A stretch of 64,000 nt of DNA, taken from NCBI RefSeq assembly GCF_027706845.1, contig NZ_JAQGCZ010000001.1:62001-126000 (forward strand). The letters run 5' to 3'. This document shows positions 63,265-64,000 of this stretch, in pieces. Position 1 is the first letter of the stretch, and each line of letters begins with the position of its first letter. The notes under the pieces were generated by a model, which did no database searches, was not told the origin of the DNA, and saw only the letters and a program-made list of their open reading frames with translations. The translations under genes and the position numbers were made by a program. This stretch comes from Mycolicibacterium sp. BiH015 (GTDB taxonomy: Bacteria > Actinomycetota > Actinomycetes > Mycobacteriales > Mycobacteriaceae).

Positions 63265-64000
63265 CGGTGGTTGCGCTCGGCGTGCCGTCGGTTCACCGGC
63301 CGGCGACCCCCGCCCCGGCCGACGGACCGCTGGTCGACACGTTCGGCCGCGTCGCGACGGACTTGCGGGTGTCGCTGACCGACCTGTGCAATCTGCGCTG
63401 TACCTATTGCATGCCCGCCAAAGGGCTGGACTGGTTGCCACGCGACGAGAAGCTGAGTTCCGAAGAGCTCATCCGTCTGCTTCGCATCGCTGTGACCAGG
63501 CTGGGCATCACTAGCGTCCGCTTCACCGGAGGCGAACCGATGGTGGTACCTCATCTCGAGGACGTCATCGCGGCGACGTCGGCCCTGTCGCCGCGTCCGG
63601 AGATCACGTTGACCACCAACGGCATCGGCCTCGCCCAGCGGGCCGCCGGGCTCAAGCGTGCGGGATTGGATCGCATCAACGTCTCGCTGGACACCGTCGA
63701 CCCTGCCCGGTTCGCTGCCATCACCCGGCGCGACCGCATCGGCGACGTCCTCGCCGGCCTCCGCGCAGCCAAGGACGCGGGGCTGAGCCCGGTCAAGGTG
63801 AACGCGGTTTTGGACCCGGTCTCCGGGTTGGAGGATGCGGTCGCGCTGCTGAGGTTCTGCCTGGAACACGACTACCAACTGCGCATCATCGAGCAGATGC
63901 CGCTCGACGCCGGCCATTCCTGGCAGCGGGAGCGCGCGCTGAGCGCCGACGACATCCTTCGTGCACTGCAACGCCACTTCACGCTCTCGCCGGATCCGAC
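63261..64000 (+). CDS. moaA2: GTP 3',8-cyclase MoaA (partial, runs off the window)
   Basis: The frame opens at GTG 63261 and stays open to the window end (246 codons seen of about 360). The radical-SAM cluster motif CxxxCxxC is present as Cys43, Cys47 and Cys50 (DLCNLRCTYCMPAKGL), followed by the SAM-binding VRFTGGEPMV, ITLTTNGIGL and DRINVSLDTVDPARF. The enzyme converts GTP to 3',8-cyclo-dihydro-GTP, the first step of molybdenum cofactor synthesis. Position beside the YccF and cspB genes matches M. tuberculosis moaA2 (Rv0869c). It overlaps the YccF stop by 4 bases. Confidence 0.95.
   Translation, partial: MTVVALGVPSVHRPATPAPADGPLVDTFGRVATDLRVSLTDLCNLRCTYCMPAKGLDWLPRDEKLSSEELIRLLRIAVTRLGITSVRFTGGEPMVVPHLEDVIAATSALSPRPEITLTTNGIGLAQRAAGLKRAGLDRINVSLDTVDPARFAAITRRDRIGDVLAGLRAAKDAGLSPVKVNAVLDPVSGLEDAVALLRFCLEHDYQLRIIEQMPLDAGHSWQRERALSADDILRALQRHFTLSPDP

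Overview
The window is high-GC actinobacterial DNA from a mycobacterium outside the M. tuberculosis complex, most likely a rapidly growing Mycolicibacterium. The evidence is ctpE-echA6-accD3, prrAB, gltA2, citA, pdxH, fprB, serC, sepH, cspB and moaA2 in an order that, from memory, matches the M. tuberculosis interval from about Rv0910 down to Rv0869c, together with MspA-type porin-like genes and abundant GTG starts with 4-base GTGA/ATGA overlaps. No rRNA, tRNA, CRISPR array, insertion sequence or prophage was seen. Genes are dense, and no gap between genes exceeds 300 bases.

Region 1 (1-6.6 kb) is an accessory, almost fully translationally coupled operon: the tail of an unknown gene, a cytochrome P450, two tandem DapB-fold NAD(P)-dependent oxidoreductases, a VOC protein, a P450 broken by an internal deletion, an intact P450, and a soluble homologue of the eukaryotic ERG2 sterol isomerase/sigma-1 receptor family. 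This is the most novel part of the window and suggests oxidative and isomerising chemistry on a sterol- or terpenoid-like substrate. Region 2 (6.6-11.5 kb) is a GntR-controlled cassette: regulator, MFS transporter, NMT1-like binding protein without a signal peptide, ornithine cyclodeaminase-family enzyme, and a separate NmrA-like reductase.

Region 3 (11.6-13.2 kb) encodes a PGRS-like glycine-rich protein that has an export signal instead of a PE domain. Region 4 (13.2-21.4 kb) is the conserved operon echA6 - MBL hydrolase - serine-hydrolase lipoprotein - ctpE - Rv0909/Rv0910-type toxin-antitoxin, with accD3 divergent from echA6. Region 5 (21.4-34.7 kb) holds a large LuxR-type ATPase regulator, a membrane protein, an epoxide hydrolase, three ABC exporter half-transporters (two forming an apparent heterodimer), a split chromate-transporter pair, a phospholipase-D-like protein and a voltage-gated channel gene cut by an in-frame stop.

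Region 6 (34.7-46.1 kb) contains prrAB, an FKBP isomerase, DUF2630, secreted and MspA-like proteins, a flavin oxidoreductase, a MarR/MFS efflux pair, gltA2 and a TetR regulator. Region 7 (46.2-64 kb) is mostly housekeeping: pdxH, citA, an MDMPI-like protein, a VOC protein, a DUF4239 membrane protein, an fprB/AurF-like diiron oxygenase pair divergent from serC across a CRP-type site, sepH, an rRNA methyltransferase, several conserved mycobacterial proteins, a Xi-class GST, an AbiEi/DUF559 protein, cspB, a YccF protein and the start of moaA2, which runs off the window.
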